Source of the DNA: Chromatiaceae bacterium
Lineage (GTDB): Bacteria > Pseudomonadota > Gammaproteobacteria > Chromatiales > Chromatiaceae
Direction of reading: 5' to 3'
Assembly: GCA_024235175.1 (NCBI GenBank)
Contig: JACKMX010000008.1
Coordinates: 124,001-188,000, forward strand
Length of the DNA: 64,000 bases
Numbering within the stretch: the first letter of the stretch is position 1; each line of letters opens with the position of its first letter. Both the position numbers and the translations under genes were made by a program. Shown here piece by piece: positions 7,875-17,175 of the stretch. Below the pieces are notes generated by a model. It was not told the origin of the DNA and ran no database searches. It was given only the letters and a program-made list of their open reading frames with translations.

Positions 7875-9092
7875 TTGAACACGTTTCCTACACAGCATGC
7901 CCGCGTATTATCCGGCATGAGACCTACCGGACGCCTCCATCTCGGTCATTATCATGGCGTGCTGAAAAACTGGATAGAACTCCAGCATCAGTACGAATGC
8001 TTCTTTTTTGTCGCGGACTGGCATGCGCTGACGACGCACTACGAAGACCCGGATATCATTCCGGACAGCGTCTGGGAGATGGTAATAGACTGGCTGGCGG
8101 TCGGCATTAATCCGGGCGAGGCAAAGCTTTTCATTCAGTCTCAGGTGCCGGCACATGCGGAGCTGCATCTGTTGCTCTCCATGATTACCCCACTCGGCTG
8201 GCTGGAACGGGTGCCAAGCTATAAGGATCAGCAGGAGAAGCTCAAAGATCGCGATCTTGCCACCTATGGCTTTCTCGGATATCCGTTGTTGCAGGCCGCC
8301 GATATCCTTATCTACAAGGCCGGATTGGTACCAGTGGGAGAGGACCAGGTTGCCCATGTCGAATTGACGCGCGAGGTGGCACGCCGCTTCAATCATATCT
8401 ACGGACGCGAACCCGGGTTTGAACAGAAAGCCGAACAGGCCAGAAAAAAAATGGGTAAGAAGAGCGCCAAGCTCTATTCGCAGTATCACAAGGCCTACAC
8501 GGAACAGGGGGATCAGGCGGCGCTGGAGGCAGCCAGAGCACTGCTGGAGAATCAGCACAATATAGCTGTGAACGACAGGGAGCGGCTGTTCGGTTTTCTG
8601 GAGGGGGGCGGACGCATGATTCTGCCCGAACCACAGCCGTTATTGACCAGAGCCTCCAAGATGCCGGGGCTCGATGGTCAGAAGATGTCCAAGTCCTACG
8701 GTAATGTTATCTCATTGCGCGATGAGCCGGCGGCGATTGAAAAAGCACTCAAAACCATGCCCACAGACACCAATCGGATACGCCGCACCGATCCCGGGGA
8801 TCCTGCCCGCTGCCCTGTTTGGCAGTTTCATGAGGTTTATTCTGAGGAAAGTGTAAAAACCTGGGCTGATGAGGGCTGCCGAAGCGCAGCTATAGGCTGT
8901 CTTGAGTGCAAACAGCCTGTCATCGATGCGGTCTTGGCGGAGTTGAAACCCATCCAGCAACAGGTGCGTGAATTGGAACAGCAACCTAAACTGGTGCGGA
9001 CAATTATCGCGGAAGGCAATGAATTGGCGAGGGATGTGGCGCAGCAGACCATGGAAGAGGTTCGCAGAGCCATGTCATTGGAGCTCTTTTAG
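7875..9092 (+). CDS. trpS: Tryptophanyl-tRNA synthetase, long form
   Basis: This class I aminoacyl-tRNA synthetase charges tRNA-Trp. The HIGH-type signature is HLGH at residues 22-25 and the KMSKS signature sits at residues 270-274. At 405 residues it is longer than the usual 330-340. The extra length lies between the catalytic halves, in a charged segment of roughly residues 180-255 that is also seen in long proteobacterial TrpRS. The best start is TTG 7875 with AGGGA eight bases upstream, because no ATG or GTG precedes the family N-terminus. Confidence 0.95.
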   Translation: MNTFPTQHARVLSGMRPTGRLHLGHYHGVLKNWIELQHQYECFFFVADWHALTTHYEDPDIIPDSVWEMVIDWLAVGINPGEAKLFIQSQVPAHAELHLLLSMITPLGWLERVPSYKDQQEKLKDRDLATYGFLGYPLLQAADILIYKAGLVPVGEDQVAHVELTREVARRFNHIYGREPGFEQKAEQARKKMGKKSAKLYSQYHKAYTEQGDQAALEAARALLENQHNIAVNDRERLFGFLEGGGRMILPEPQPLLTRASKMPGLDGQKMSKSYGNVISLRDEPAAIEKALKTMPTDTNRIRRTDPGDPARCPVWQFHEVYSEESVKTWADEGCRSAAIGCLECKQPVIDAVLAELKPIQQQVRELEQQPKLVRTIIAEGNELARDVAQQTMEEVRRAMSLELF

Positions 9093-9103
9093 TCGGACCA
9101 TTG

Positions 9104-9931
9104 ATGACCATAGGTTTGGAAAGCGGGAGCGATACGCAGCACTTGCCTGAGCAGGAGGAGATGCCCTTTGCGGTGGTTCAAGGTGTTCCTTGGTCCACCA
9201 TGCCGAAGGACCTTTATATTCCGCCGGATGCGCTGGAGATTTTTCTGGATGCTTTCGAGGGCCCACTTGACCTTCTGCTCTATCTTATCAAGCGTCAAAA
9301 TCTTGATATCCTGGAGATACCGGTTGCACAGATCACCGCCCAGTACATGGAGTATGTGAGGCTCATGAAAGAGTTGAAACTGGAGCTGGCGGCAGAATAT
9401 CTGGTGATGGCCGCAATGCTCGCTGAAATCAAATCACGCATGCTGCTACCACAGCAACCGGACGATGATGAGGAGGAGGGCGATCCACGTGCAGAATTGA
9501 TTCGACGGCTTCAGGAGTATGAGCGTTATAAGCAGGCAGCCGAAGATATAGATGCACTCCCACGTCTGGGACGGGATATTTTTCAGGCCAGGGTCGAGGT
9601 GCCAGACAGGACCAGCAACCGCCGGCCGCCCGATGTGGAACTTAGAGAGCTCCTCTCTGCGCTCAGCGATGTAATGCAGCGGGCTGAAATGTTTTCCCAT
9701 CACAGGGTGGAGAGCGAGACGCTTTCGGTGAGGGAGAGAATGAGTCTGGTGCTGGCAAAGATTAACGCCAGCACTTTCACTGAATTCACATCACTGTTTC
9801 CGCTGGAAGAGGGGCGACAGGGTGTGGTTGTGACATTTCTTGCAATTCTTGAGCTGATCAAGAGTTCTCTCATCGAGCTGGTACAGGCAGAATCTTTTGG
9901 ACCCATTCACGTAAAGGCAAAGTCTGCATAG
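9104..9931 (+). CDS. scpA: Segregation and condensation protein A (kleisin)
   Basis: The kleisin subunit bridges an SMC dimer and ScpB in the bacterial condensin complex. The core from about residue 48 reads FEGPLDLLLYLIKRQNLDI, the classic ScpA N-terminal SMC-neck helix. An acidic linker (DDDEEEGD) follows near residue 125, and the C-terminal winged helix starts near residue 210. The 275-residue form carries about 40 extra N-terminal residues. ATG 9104 is preferred to TTG 9101. It is followed 22 bases later by scpB; smc is not in the window. Confidence 0.92.
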   Translation: MTIGLESGSDTQHLPEQEEMPFAVVQGVPWSTMPKDLYIPPDALEIFLDAFEGPLDLLLYLIKRQNLDILEIPVAQITAQYMEYVRLMKELKLELAAEYLVMAAMLAEIKSRMLLPQQPDDDEEEGDPRAELIRRLQEYERYKQAAEDIDALPRLGRDIFQARVEVPDRTSNRRPPDVELRELLSALSDVMQRAEMFSHHRVESETLSVRERMSLVLAKINASTFTEFTSLFPLEEGRQGVVVTFLAILELIKSSLIELVQAESFGPIHVKAKSA

Positions 9932-9953
9932 GCGTTGGCTAAGGCCCCTGCAA

Positions 9954-10709
9954 ATGACAATTGAACTGAAACTCAAACAGATTGTGGAAGCAGCACTGCT
10001 GGCCGCGGGAGGTCCAATGACACTGGATCTGCTGCAAGAGATCTTTCTGGAAGATGAAAGACCGGATAAGCCTGCGCTGCGCGCCGTTATCCAGGAGTTG
10101 CAGCATGATTATAGGGAGCGGAGTATTGAGCTGGTTGAAGTCGCCGGCGGCTATCGAATCAATGTCAGAGCGGAACTGGCTCCCTGGGTTTCCAGATTAT
10201 GGGAGGAACGGCCGGTGCGTTATTCCCGGGCTATGCTGGAAACACTGGCTCTGATCGCGTACAGGCAGCCTATCACCCGCGGTGAAATCGAGGAGATTCG
10301 CGGCGTCAGTGTCAGCAGCTATATCATCAAGACCATGATGGAGCGGGAGTGGATCCGAATCGTTGGTCATCGCGACGTTCCGGGGCGCCCGGCACTCTAT
10401 GCGACTACCCGGGATTTTCTCACCTATTTTGGCCTGAATGGACTGAGCGACCTTCCAACACTGCAGGAGATACGGGATCTGGATTCGATCAATCGGGAAC
10501 TTGAACTCATTCCCGGTGCCGACTCCGCTACAAAGAAAAGTGCAGAAAATCCGGATTTAGTCCAGCCTGACGCCAGCTTGGAATCTGCAGAGGAGGACGC
10601 TTCGGGGCAGGCAGGACTGGTGAATGAGGATTCTGATCCTTCGGAAAGAGTGATGGAAATTGAAGCAGATATTGCCCGTGAGGCAGGAAAAATTGACAAA
10701 GAAGCCTGA
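9954..10709 (+). CDS. scpB: Segregation and condensation protein B
   Basis: The 251-residue protein has two winged-helix domains (about residues 1-85 and 90-175), including the family segments EVAGGYRINVR, YSRAMLETLALIAYRQPITRGEIEEIRG and RGHRDVPGRPALYATT-like text. ScpB dimers bind ScpA in the SMC condensin complex. The C-terminal 75 residues are acidic and low in complexity. It follows scpA directly, and its 3' end overlaps the start region of rluB. Confidence 0.93.
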   Translation: MTIELKLKQIVEAALLAAGGPMTLDLLQEIFLEDERPDKPALRAVIQELQHDYRERSIELVEVAGGYRINVRAELAPWVSRLWEERPVRYSRAMLETLALIAYRQPITRGEIEEIRGVSVSSYIIKTMMEREWIRIVGHRDVPGRPALYATTRDFLTYFGLNGLSDLPTLQEIRDLDSINRELELIPGADSATKKSAENPDLVQPDASLESAEEDASGQAGLVNEDSDPSERVMEIEADIAREAGKIDKEA

Positions 10710-11550
10710 AACTCCGAATGGAGAACGTATTCAGAAGCTCCTGGCCAACGCGGGTTTTGGATCGCGTCGTGAACTGGAGCGGCGGATAGCCGCCGGTGAA
10801 GTCAGAGTCAACGGAAAAATTGCCAAACTTGGGGACAGGATTTTACCAACGGACAAGGTAATGATCGGTCAACATCAGGTCGGGAACCGTCGTCTGCTGG
10901 AAAATGTTCAACACACCATTGTCTACAATAAACCCGAAGGCGAACTGGTCACACGGTCTGATCCGAAAGAGCGCCCCACTGTGTTTCAGCGACTTCCAAA
11001 ACTCGATACAGGTCGCTGGATCGCAGTGGGTCGTCTCGATATTAACACCTCGGGATTGATGCTGTTTACCACCGATGGCGAACTGGCCAATAGACTGATG
11101 CACCCCTCAGGTCAAATTGAACGGGAATACGCTGTTCGCGTGCTGGGGGAGGTGACAGAAAGTATGCTGAACAGGCTGGTAAATGGGGTGGAACTGGAAG
11201 ATGGCACGGCACGCTTTGAACACGTGGTTGAGTCTGGAGGGGAAGGCGCCAATCGTTGGTTTCATGTGGTGATCATGGAAGGTAGAAATCGGGAAGTGCG
11301 GCGGCTTTGGGAAGCTGTAGGCGCACAGGTCAATCGTTTGAAACGGGTCAGATTCGGGCCGGTGATGCTGGATACCCGTTTGCTTGTGGGTAAATGGCGG
11401 GAGCTGAACAGCGAGGAGTTGAATAAGTTGCAGGAGCTGACCGGACTCAGGACTGGTGTTGCGAAGCGGGTTAACGCCCGCCGTTCAGTACTAGATCTTA
11501 AAAAGACGAAACACACCACTGTAAAACAGCGGTATCGTCCCAAAAAATAA
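10660..11550 (+). CDS. rluB: 23S rRNA pseudouridine synthase RluB
   Basis: RluB makes pseudouridine 2605 of 23S rRNA (E. coli numbering). An S4 RNA-binding domain (ERIQKLLANAGFGSRRELE) is followed by the RsuA-family catalytic core with the conserved motif GRLDINTSGLMLFTTDGELANRL, which contains the catalytic Asp. A basic C-terminal tail follows. No in-frame ATG precedes the S4 domain. Possible starts are TTG 10660, GTG 10678 and TTG 10693 (AGGA four bases upstream), all inside or near the scpB end, so the exact start is uncertain. Confidence 0.92.
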   Translation: MKQILPVRQEKLTKKPETPNGERIQKLLANAGFGSRRELERRIAAGEVRVNGKIAKLGDRILPTDKVMIGQHQVGNRRLLENVQHTIVYNKPEGELVTRSDPKERPTVFQRLPKLDTGRWIAVGRLDINTSGLMLFTTDGELANRLMHPSGQIEREYAVRVLGEVTESMLNRLVNGVELEDGTARFEHVVESGGEGANRWFHVVIMEGRNREVRRLWEAVGAQVNRLKRVRFGPVMLDTRLLVGKWRELNSEELNKLQELTGLRTGVAKRVNARRSVLDLKKTKHTTVKQRYRPKK

Positions 11551-11673
11551 GGCTGCAATCGCTCCTTATCCGGAAAACCTGGCGAGGCCCACATTTTTAC
11601 AGAAGAAGTCTTAAAACCACCAATTTCGCCAGAGAAAGTATATTGAACAGATTTGTGGCAAATTAATGATATT

Positions 11674-11697
11674 CCCGCCGGAATCCGGTCCGGCGGG
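11674..11697. terminator. Hairpin between convergent rluB and cspD
   Basis: A perfect 9-bp stem, CCCGCCGGA / TCCGGCGGG, with a 6-base loop is placed between two convergent genes. The flanks (TTAAATAG on the plus strand, AATATCATTAATTT on the minus strand) are A/T-rich but lack a long T-run, so it may serve as a weak bidirectional terminator. Confidence 0.5.
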
Positions 11698-11724
11698 TTA
11701 AATAGTCATGGAATTTCTATAATC

Positions 11725-11943
11725 TCAACCGTCGCTTGCAGCTTGCAGGTTGGCGGCATGCAGGCCTTTGGGGCCCTCCTGTAACTCAAACTCCACCTTT
11801 TGGCCCTCCTTCAGGGTTTTATATCCTTCCATTGCGATGGCCGAGAAATGGATGAAAATATCCTGTTCACCCTGATCAGGGGTCACAAATCCATATCCTT
11901 TGGCATTATTAAACCACTTAACTACGCCTGTAGCCGTAGACAT
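11725..11943 (-). CDS. cspD: Cold-shock domain protein, CspD-like
   Basis: This is a 72-residue single cold-shock domain with both RNA-binding motifs, GYGFVT (RNP1) and DIFIHFSAI (RNP2). ATG 11943 gives MSTATGVVKWFN, the usual N-terminus, with AGGAG seven bases upstream; ATG 11958 would add five residues. The gene is divergent from clpS-clpA, exactly where gammaproteobacteria such as E. coli carry cspD, a replication-inhibiting stationary-phase member. The assignment to CspD rather than another Csp rests on that position. Confidence 0.88.
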   Translation of the reverse strand: MSTATGVVKWFNNAKGYGFVTPDQGEQDIFIHFSAIAMEGYKTLKEGQKVEFELQEGPKGLHAANLQAASDG

Positions 11944-12327
11944 ATCTATACTCCTCATACTCCTCGCTTACACTTCATTGTAAAAACAACAATTCATCCA
12001 AGGTCTGCTCAATCCATATGCAAAATGCGGCGACCGACCACACAGAATAAAACCTTGGATCACATGGGGAACCAGACCTTTCCAGTCTTGCTTTTTTGAT
12101 ATTATTTCCCCATGTAACTGAAAGTATAGCCATAGGCAAGAAATGGTCAAATGTTGTGCATCGAGAAGCGGGAAAATCAGCCATCAATCCTGTTCAATCA
12201 ACGATTATACTGAAAAATGGTTTTTTCATTGGGGTAGGCATAACGATATTTATCATGGAGTGCTATCGGTGTTATCGTTACTGGGAATACCTCGTGTGGC
12301 AGGATTTATCGGCTAAAATTTGAAATT
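11944..12327. other. Divergent regulatory region cspD / clpS
   Basis: The 384 bases between the two divergent genes presumably carry both promoters. A plus-strand open frame ending five bases before clpS (12096-12323) has no ribosome-binding site and an unconvincing composition, so I do not call it. No clear operator or repeat is visible. Confidence 0.4.
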
Positions 12328-12648
12328 ATGAGTGACACCAAAAAACAGGATTTTGGAGGCGACCTCGCGACTCAGGAGGCACAGCCGAAAGTAAAGCGGC
12401 CTCCATTATATAAAGTCATGCTGTTGAACGACGACTACACACCGATGGAATTTGTGGTGCAGGTACTGGAGTCATTTTTCCGTATGAACAGAGAAAAAGC
12501 CACACAGGTGATGCTACATGTCCATACACGGGGTGTGGGTGTCTGCGGCTTGTTTACTCGGGAGATTGCCGAAACCAAGGTTGCCCAGGTCAATGACTAC
12601 GCACGCAGTAATCAACATCCATTGTTGTGCACGATGGAAGAGGCATGA
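12328..12648 (+). CDS. clpS: ATP-dependent Clp protease adaptor ClpS
   Basis: ClpS recognises N-terminal Phe, Leu, Trp and Tyr and delivers N-degron substrates to ClpAP. The 106-residue protein has a flexible N-terminal extension of about 25 residues and the folded core with LLNDDYTPMEFVVQVL, whose NDD/TPMEFV residues form the amino-acid pocket, then HVHTRGVGVCGLFTREIAETK. It is upstream of clpA on the same strand, 58 bases apart. The two transferase genes (bpt, aat) that create such N-degrons are close by. Confidence 0.96.
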   Translation: MSDTKKQDFGGDLATQEAQPKVKRPPLYKVMLLNDDYTPMEFVVQVLESFFRMNREKATQVMLHVHTRGVGVCGLFTREIAETKVAQVNDYARSNQHPLLCTMEEA

Positions 12649-12706
12649 ACCGGTCTAAGTTTTCAGGGTCAATAGTAAGGTGCCATCGCGGCAGGCGGAT
12701 TCAATT

Positions 12707-14980
12707 ATGTCGATGTTGAGTAAAGAGTTGGAATTTACCCTGAACCAGGCCTTCAATCAGGCTCGGGAGAGAAACCATGAGTTTATGACCGTGGAGCATC
12801 TGCTGCTGGCGTTGATCGATAACCCGACAGCGGCTAAAGTTCTGCGTGCCTGTGGTGCCGACACCGAGCGTCTGCGCGTGGAGGTGAACCGGTTTATTGA
12901 GGACAATACACCCAGGCTGCCGGAAGACTCCGGCAGGGATACCCAACCGACACTCGGCTTTCAGCGTGTTTTGCAGCGAGCGGTATTTCATGTCCAATCC
13001 TCAGGAAACAACGAGGTCAATGGCGCCAACGTTCTGGTTGCCATTTTTGGTGAGCAGGAGTCTCAGGCGGTCTTTCTCCTGACCCAACAGGGAATCAGTC
13101 GTCTGGATGTCGTCAATTATATTTCGCACGGTATTTCCAAAGTTCATGGGGAATCCGAACAAGGGTCAGAAGAGCACCCGGTCCAGGACGACGTCAACAT
13201 GGAGCCGGGAGCCGCACCGGCCAAGAATCCGCTGGAAGCCTACGCGACCAACCTCAACGAAATGGCACGGCAAGGTAAGATCGATCCATTGATCGGCCGG
13301 AAAAATGAAATTGAACGGATGCTTCAGATCCTCTGCCGACGCCGAAAAAACAATCCGCTGCTGGTCGGAGAGGCGGGTGTCGGCAAAACGGCAATAGCTG
13401 AGGGTTTGGCAAAACAGATCGAAGAGAAGAAAGTACCCGAGATTCTCAGTAATTGCGTTGTCTACTCATTGGATCTGGGAAGCCTGGTAGCAGGTACCAA
13501 ATACCGTGGGGATTTCGAGAAGCGCCTGAAAGGCGTACTCGCTCAACTGAAGAAACAGCCGGAGGCAATCCTCTTCATTGATGAGATTCACACCGTCATT
13601 GGTGCGGGGGCGGCCTCCGGCGGTGCAATGGACGCCTCTAACCTGATCAAGCCTGTGCTGGCTACCGGAGAGTTGCGCTGCATCGGATCAACCACCTACC
13701 AGGAGTTTCGGGGTATTTTTGAAAAGGATCGTGCATTGGCACGCAGGTTTCAGAAAATCGATATCGTCGAACCGACAGTCGACGAGACGGTGGAGATTCT
13801 GATGGGTTTGAAGAGCCGTTTTGAAGATCATCATCAGGTTCGTTACAGCAGGAAAACGATGCGCGCAGCCGCCGAATTGTCGGAGCGCTACATCAACGAC
13901 CGGCATCTACCGGATAAGGCGATCGATGTAATCGACGAAGCAGGCGCCAATCTGAGGCTGATGCCCTCTTCAAAGAGAAAGAAACTGCTGACACCGGCTG
14001 ACATCGAGACGATTGTCGCGAAAATAGCGAGAATCCCGTCGAAAAGCGTTTCGGTATCGGATACCGAAGTGTTGCGCAATCTGGACCGCGACCTGAAGCT
14101 GGTGGTGTTCGGCCAGGACCGGGCTATAGACGCGCTCACTTCCGCCATTCGCATGAGCCGTTCCGGGCTGGGACACGAGCAGGGTCCCGTCGGTTCATTT
14201 TTGCTGGCAGGCCCCACCGGCGTCGGTAAGACGGAGGTGACACGGCAACTCGCTATCTGCCTCGGTGTGGAGTTGATCCGCTTCGACATGTCGGAATATA
14301 TGGAGCGGCACGCTGTTTCCAGGCTGATCGGCGCACCGCCGGGATACGTTGGTTTTGACCAGGGTGGCCTGCTGACGGAGGATATCATCAAGCATCCTCA
14401 CTCCGTTTTGTTGCTGGATGAGATCGAGAAAGCGCATCCGGATGTATTCAACCTGTTGCTGCAGGTGATGGATCATGGCACCTTGACCGACAACAATGGC
14501 CGTAAAGCCGATTTCCGCAATGTGATCATCATCATGACCACCAACGCGGGGGCGATGGAGATGAGCCGGGCATCGATCGGTTTTACCGTTCAGAATCATA
14601 GCAGCGACGGTATGGAAGCCATCAAACGGATATTCGCGCCGGAGTTCAGAAATCGCCTGGATGCCGTGGTGCAGTTCGACGCCCTGCCTATGAGCGTTAT
14701 CCAGCACGTGGTGGATAAATTCCTGTTTCAACTGGAAGGTCAGCTGGAGGGGAAAAAAGTTTCATTAACAATATCCCCCGAAGCCCGCAATTGGCTGGCG
14801 AGGAATGGATATGACGAGAAGATGGGCGCCCGGCCCATGGAACGTTTGATCCAGGAGAAGATAAAACGCCGCCTTGCTGAAGAGTTGTTATTCGGAAGAC
14901 TTTCAGAGGGGGGGACGGTTGACATTGACGTCGCCGATAATGAGCTCACTTTCGATATGCGGGACGCGCGGGTAAATTAA
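12707..14980 (+). CDS. clpA: ATP-dependent Clp protease ATP-binding subunit ClpA
   Basis: This AAA+ unfoldase partners with ClpP. An N-domain with two Clp repeats (about residues 1-145) is followed by D1 with Walker A GEAGVGKT (residues 221-228) and D2 with GPTGVGKT (residues 502-509). D2 also shows the arginine-finger and sensor region seen in ClpA, and a ClpP-contact loop is expected in D2. ATG 12707 (or 12713) gives the family start MLSKELE; an in-frame GTG at 12680 only adds an unrelated leader. About 757 residues match the E. coli length. Confidence 0.96.
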   Translation: MSMLSKELEFTLNQAFNQARERNHEFMTVEHLLLALIDNPTAAKVLRACGADTERLRVEVNRFIEDNTPRLPEDSGRDTQPTLGFQRVLQRAVFHVQSSGNNEVNGANVLVAIFGEQESQAVFLLTQQGISRLDVVNYISHGISKVHGESEQGSEEHPVQDDVNMEPGAAPAKNPLEAYATNLNEMARQGKIDPLIGRKNEIERMLQILCRRRKNNPLLVGEAGVGKTAIAEGLAKQIEEKKVPEILSNCVVYSLDLGSLVAGTKYRGDFEKRLKGVLAQLKKQPEAILFIDEIHTVIGAGAASGGAMDASNLIKPVLATGELRCIGSTTYQEFRGIFEKDRALARRFQKIDIVEPTVDETVEILMGLKSRFEDHHQVRYSRKTMRAAAELSERYINDRHLPDKAIDVIDEAGANLRLMPSSKRKKLLTPADIETIVAKIARIPSKSVSVSDTEVLRNLDRDLKLVVFGQDRAIDALTSAIRMSRSGLGHEQGPVGSFLLAGPTGVGKTEVTRQLAICLGVELIRFDMSEYMERHAVSRLIGAPPGYVGFDQGGLLTEDIIKHPHSVLLLDEIEKAHPDVFNLLLQVMDHGTLTDNNGRKADFRNVIIIMTTNAGAMEMSRASIGFTVQNHSSDGMEAIKRIFAPEFRNRLDAVVQFDALPMSVIQHVVDKFLFQLEGQLEGKKVSLTISPEARNWLARNGYDEKMGARPMERLIQEKIKRRLAEELLFGRLSEGGTVDIDVADNELTFDMRDARVN

Positions 14981-15123
14981 GCGGAAAGTTATTCGCCCTA
15001 TAAATCCTCAGATCGGCAATTTCCGGCCAACGCCGATGAAAAATATTTCGGTATCAAACAGAGTGGTTTGGAATAAGTGAGGCTTGGTCTGGCTGAGAAT
15101 TGGCTTAGTCCAACCGTGATAGG

Positions 15124-15342
15124 TTATCGTGCGCGATAAGTGATACGGCCTTTGCTCAAGTCGTAAGGGGTCAGCTGGACAGTGACCTTGTCACCGGTAA
15201 GAATGCGGATGTAGTGTTTACGCATTTTTCCTGAAATATGGGCGGTAACCAGGTGACCGTTTTCCAACTCCACCCGGAACATTGTATTGGGGAGTGTTTC
15301 GGTAACAGTTCCCTCCATTTCGATAAAGTCTTCTTTGGCCAT
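15124..15342 (-). CDS. infA: Translation initiation factor IF-1
   Basis: The 72-residue OB-fold protein MAKEDFIEMEGTV... ends in YDLSKGRITYR and is almost identical in layout to E. coli IF-1, which occupies the ribosomal A site during initiation. It converges on clpA and lies downstream of bpt and aat on the same strand, the conserved gammaproteobacterial order. The 277 bases between infA and bpt hold no tRNA that I can fold. Confidence 0.97.
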   Translation of the reverse strand: MAKEDFIEMEGTVTETLPNTMFRVELENGHLVTAHISGKMRKHYIRILTGDKVTVQLTPYDLSKGRITYRAR

Positions 15343-15619
15343 TCAGTTTCCTGTATATGATGCATGAACTCTGGTTAAGTCCGCGCTTTTAAAGGTTGCC
15401 GGACTAAGCCCGCCATTATCGCTAAATTACAGTAGAAGGCAAGCAAACCACCGTTTAACAGCTTGCCGGACTTGGTCGGCGGTTGCGCGGGAAAGCCGGT
15501 TCGAGCGATATATTTCTATTATTTGAAGAGAATAGCCATAGCGATTTAGCGAAAAGGATCAGGAGATCTGGCCAAATCCGGATATTCCGCAGTAGCTCAG
15601 TCCCATGTCCGACAGGCGC

Positions 15620-16375
15620 TTATCCCTCACTCCTGCTCAGAAGTGTGGATAAAAAAGGGGCACTCGACCGTCCATCAAGTGGTACCCATTTTTGCTTTCT
15701 GTAATTAAAAATCTGTAGCGGTCTGTACTCTGCTTTGTACGCCATTTTACGACACCCGGGAACCAGAAAGCCAAGATAGAATCTGGGTAATCCAAGGCGT
15801 CGGGTTTCGCCAATCTGCCATAGGATCGCGAACACACCTGGACTGAGTTTTGCGCGGTCGGGGTCGAAGAAGGTATACACTGCCGACAGTCCCTGAGCCA
15901 GGCGATCGGTAACCGCAACTGCAGCAAGTTGACCGCCAAGTCTGAATTCAACGAAAAACGTATCGCACCAGCGTGCGGTCAGAAACTCAATATACTGCTG
16001 CTCGGAGGTGTTGTTCATACCACCATCAGGATGACGCGCATTGATGTAGCGGCAGTAGAGTGCGAAGTGCTCTGCATTGAACTCTGCATTTCTGACGATG
16101 GCTTCCACACCGCGCCACTTTTCGATGATCCGGCGTTGCGAACGGCGAGGCTGGAACAGATCCACCGTTAATCTGGTTGGCAGGCACTGATTGCATCGGT
16201 CACACTCCGGACGGTAAACCATGGCACCGCTGCGGCGAAAGCCCAAATCTATCAGCTGTCCGTACAGCGCGTTGCTCAAATCGGCCCGGGGATCAAGGAA
16301 AAGCGTTTTCGCCTGTTTTTCCGTCAGGTACGAGCAGGGGTGGGGGTGCGACAGGTAGAGTTGTATCCGGTTCAT
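15620..16375 (-). CDS. bpt: Aspartate/glutamate leucyltransferase (Bpt, ATE-family)
   Basis: Bpt transfers leucine from Leu-tRNA to proteins with N-terminal Asp or Glu, making them ClpS/ClpAP substrates. The 251-residue protein has the ATE N-terminal cysteine cluster (CSYL and later CDRCNQCLPTRL), the GFRRSG segment, and the C-terminal GNAT-like part with FYLGFLVPGCRKMAYKAEYRP. ATG 16375 matches the family start MNRIQLYLS; the frame continues 8 codons upstream. It follows aat by 8 bases, so the two transferases are co-transcribed. Confidence 0.93.
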   Translation of the reverse strand: MNRIQLYLSHPHPCSYLTEKQAKTLFLDPRADLSNALYGQLIDLGFRRSGAMVYRPECDRCNQCLPTRLTVDLFQPRRSQRRIIEKWRGVEAIVRNAEFNAEHFALYCRYINARHPDGGMNNTSEQQYIEFLTARWCDTFFVEFRLGGQLAAVAVTDRLAQGLSAVYTFFDPDRAKLSPGVFAILWQIGETRRLGLPRFYLGFLVPGCRKMAYKAEYRPLQIFNYRKQKWVPLDGRSSAPFLSTLLSRSEG

Positions 16376-16383
16376 GAAGATGA

Positions 16384-17049
16384 TCAGGCAGTTGCACACC
16401 AGTGTTCGAGCTCCTGGCAGAACCTGGTGCGCTCAATCTCTTCTGCTCCCAGTGAGACAAGATGGGGGGAGTAGACCTGACAATCGATCAATTGAAAACC
16501 CCGCTCTTTCAATAGGCGCGTCAGGTGAACCAGCGCAACTTTGGAGGCATCCCGTTCAATACTGAACATGGATTCACCGAAAAACACACGGCCCAAGGAG
16601 ACGCCATAAAGGCCGCCGACAAGCTCTTCCTCAAACCACACTTCCACCGAATGAGCGTAACCGATACGATGCAGTTCCCGGTAGGCGGCCAGCATCTCCG
16701 GGGTAATCCAGGTACCCTGTTCCTTTTTCCTGGGTGCCGAGCAGGCAGTCATTACGCGGGCGAAAGCCCGATCGAAAGTCACGACAAACTGTCTGTTGCG
16801 CAGGGTTTTTGCCAAGCTGCGTGAGATTTTCAATCTATCCGGGTAGAGTACCATGCGGGGGTCGGGACTCCACCAGAGTATCGGCTGATCATCGGAGTAC
16901 CAGGGAAAAATTCCTGAACGATAAGCATTCAGCAACCTGACACTGCTAAGATCCCCACCGACCGCCAGCAGTCCATTAGGCTCAATTTCAGCCTGCTCGA
17001 CCGGAGGAAAGGGTTCATTGGGCCGATAAGGATCGAGAACATGGATCAT
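16384..17049 (-). CDS. aat: Leucyl/phenylalanyl-tRNA-protein transferase
   Basis: Aat adds Leu or Phe to proteins with N-terminal Lys or Arg, creating primary N-degrons. The 221-residue protein shows FPPVEQAEIEPNGLLAVGGDL, YRSGIFPWY and WWSPDPRMVL near the N-terminus, then the GNAT-like core with VEVWFEEELVGGLYGV and FFGESMFS. I chose ATG 17049 (MIHVLDPYRP); a frame to 17145 is open but unrelated, and GGGA lies upstream of 17049. Together with bpt, clpS and clpA it makes a local N-degron gene set. Confidence 0.95.
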   Translation of the reverse strand: MIHVLDPYRPNEPFPPVEQAEIEPNGLLAVGGDLSSVRLLNAYRSGIFPWYSDDQPILWWSPDPRMVLYPDRLKISRSLAKTLRNRQFVVTFDRAFARVMTACSAPRKKEQGTWITPEMLAAYRELHRIGYAHSVEVWFEEELVGGLYGVSLGRVFFGESMFSIERDASKVALVHLTRLLKERGFQLIDCQVYSPHLVSLGAEEIERTRFCQELEHWCATA

Positions 17050-17175
17050 GACTGTCCCGTTAACCCCCTCTGTGCCAACCGTTCCTTGCTTTACTCCAAC
17101 CTCTAAACCCAAAATACTGGCTTGCATGTGCATCCATGCCATCATCTTCCGGGGAATGGGATTAGGGGTGAGGGG

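Noticed and set aside
7908..8558. Long minus-strand open frame inside trpS (216 codons)
   Set aside because: Shadow of the trpS reading frame; protein text has no domain features.
12096..12323. Short plus-strand frame ending just before clpS
   Set aside because: No ribosome-binding site, odd composition, and the region is needed as the divergent promoter.
15343..15619. Possible tRNA near infA (GCAGTAGCTCAGT looks tRNA-like)
   Set aside because: No matching acceptor, anticodon or T arms could be placed around it.
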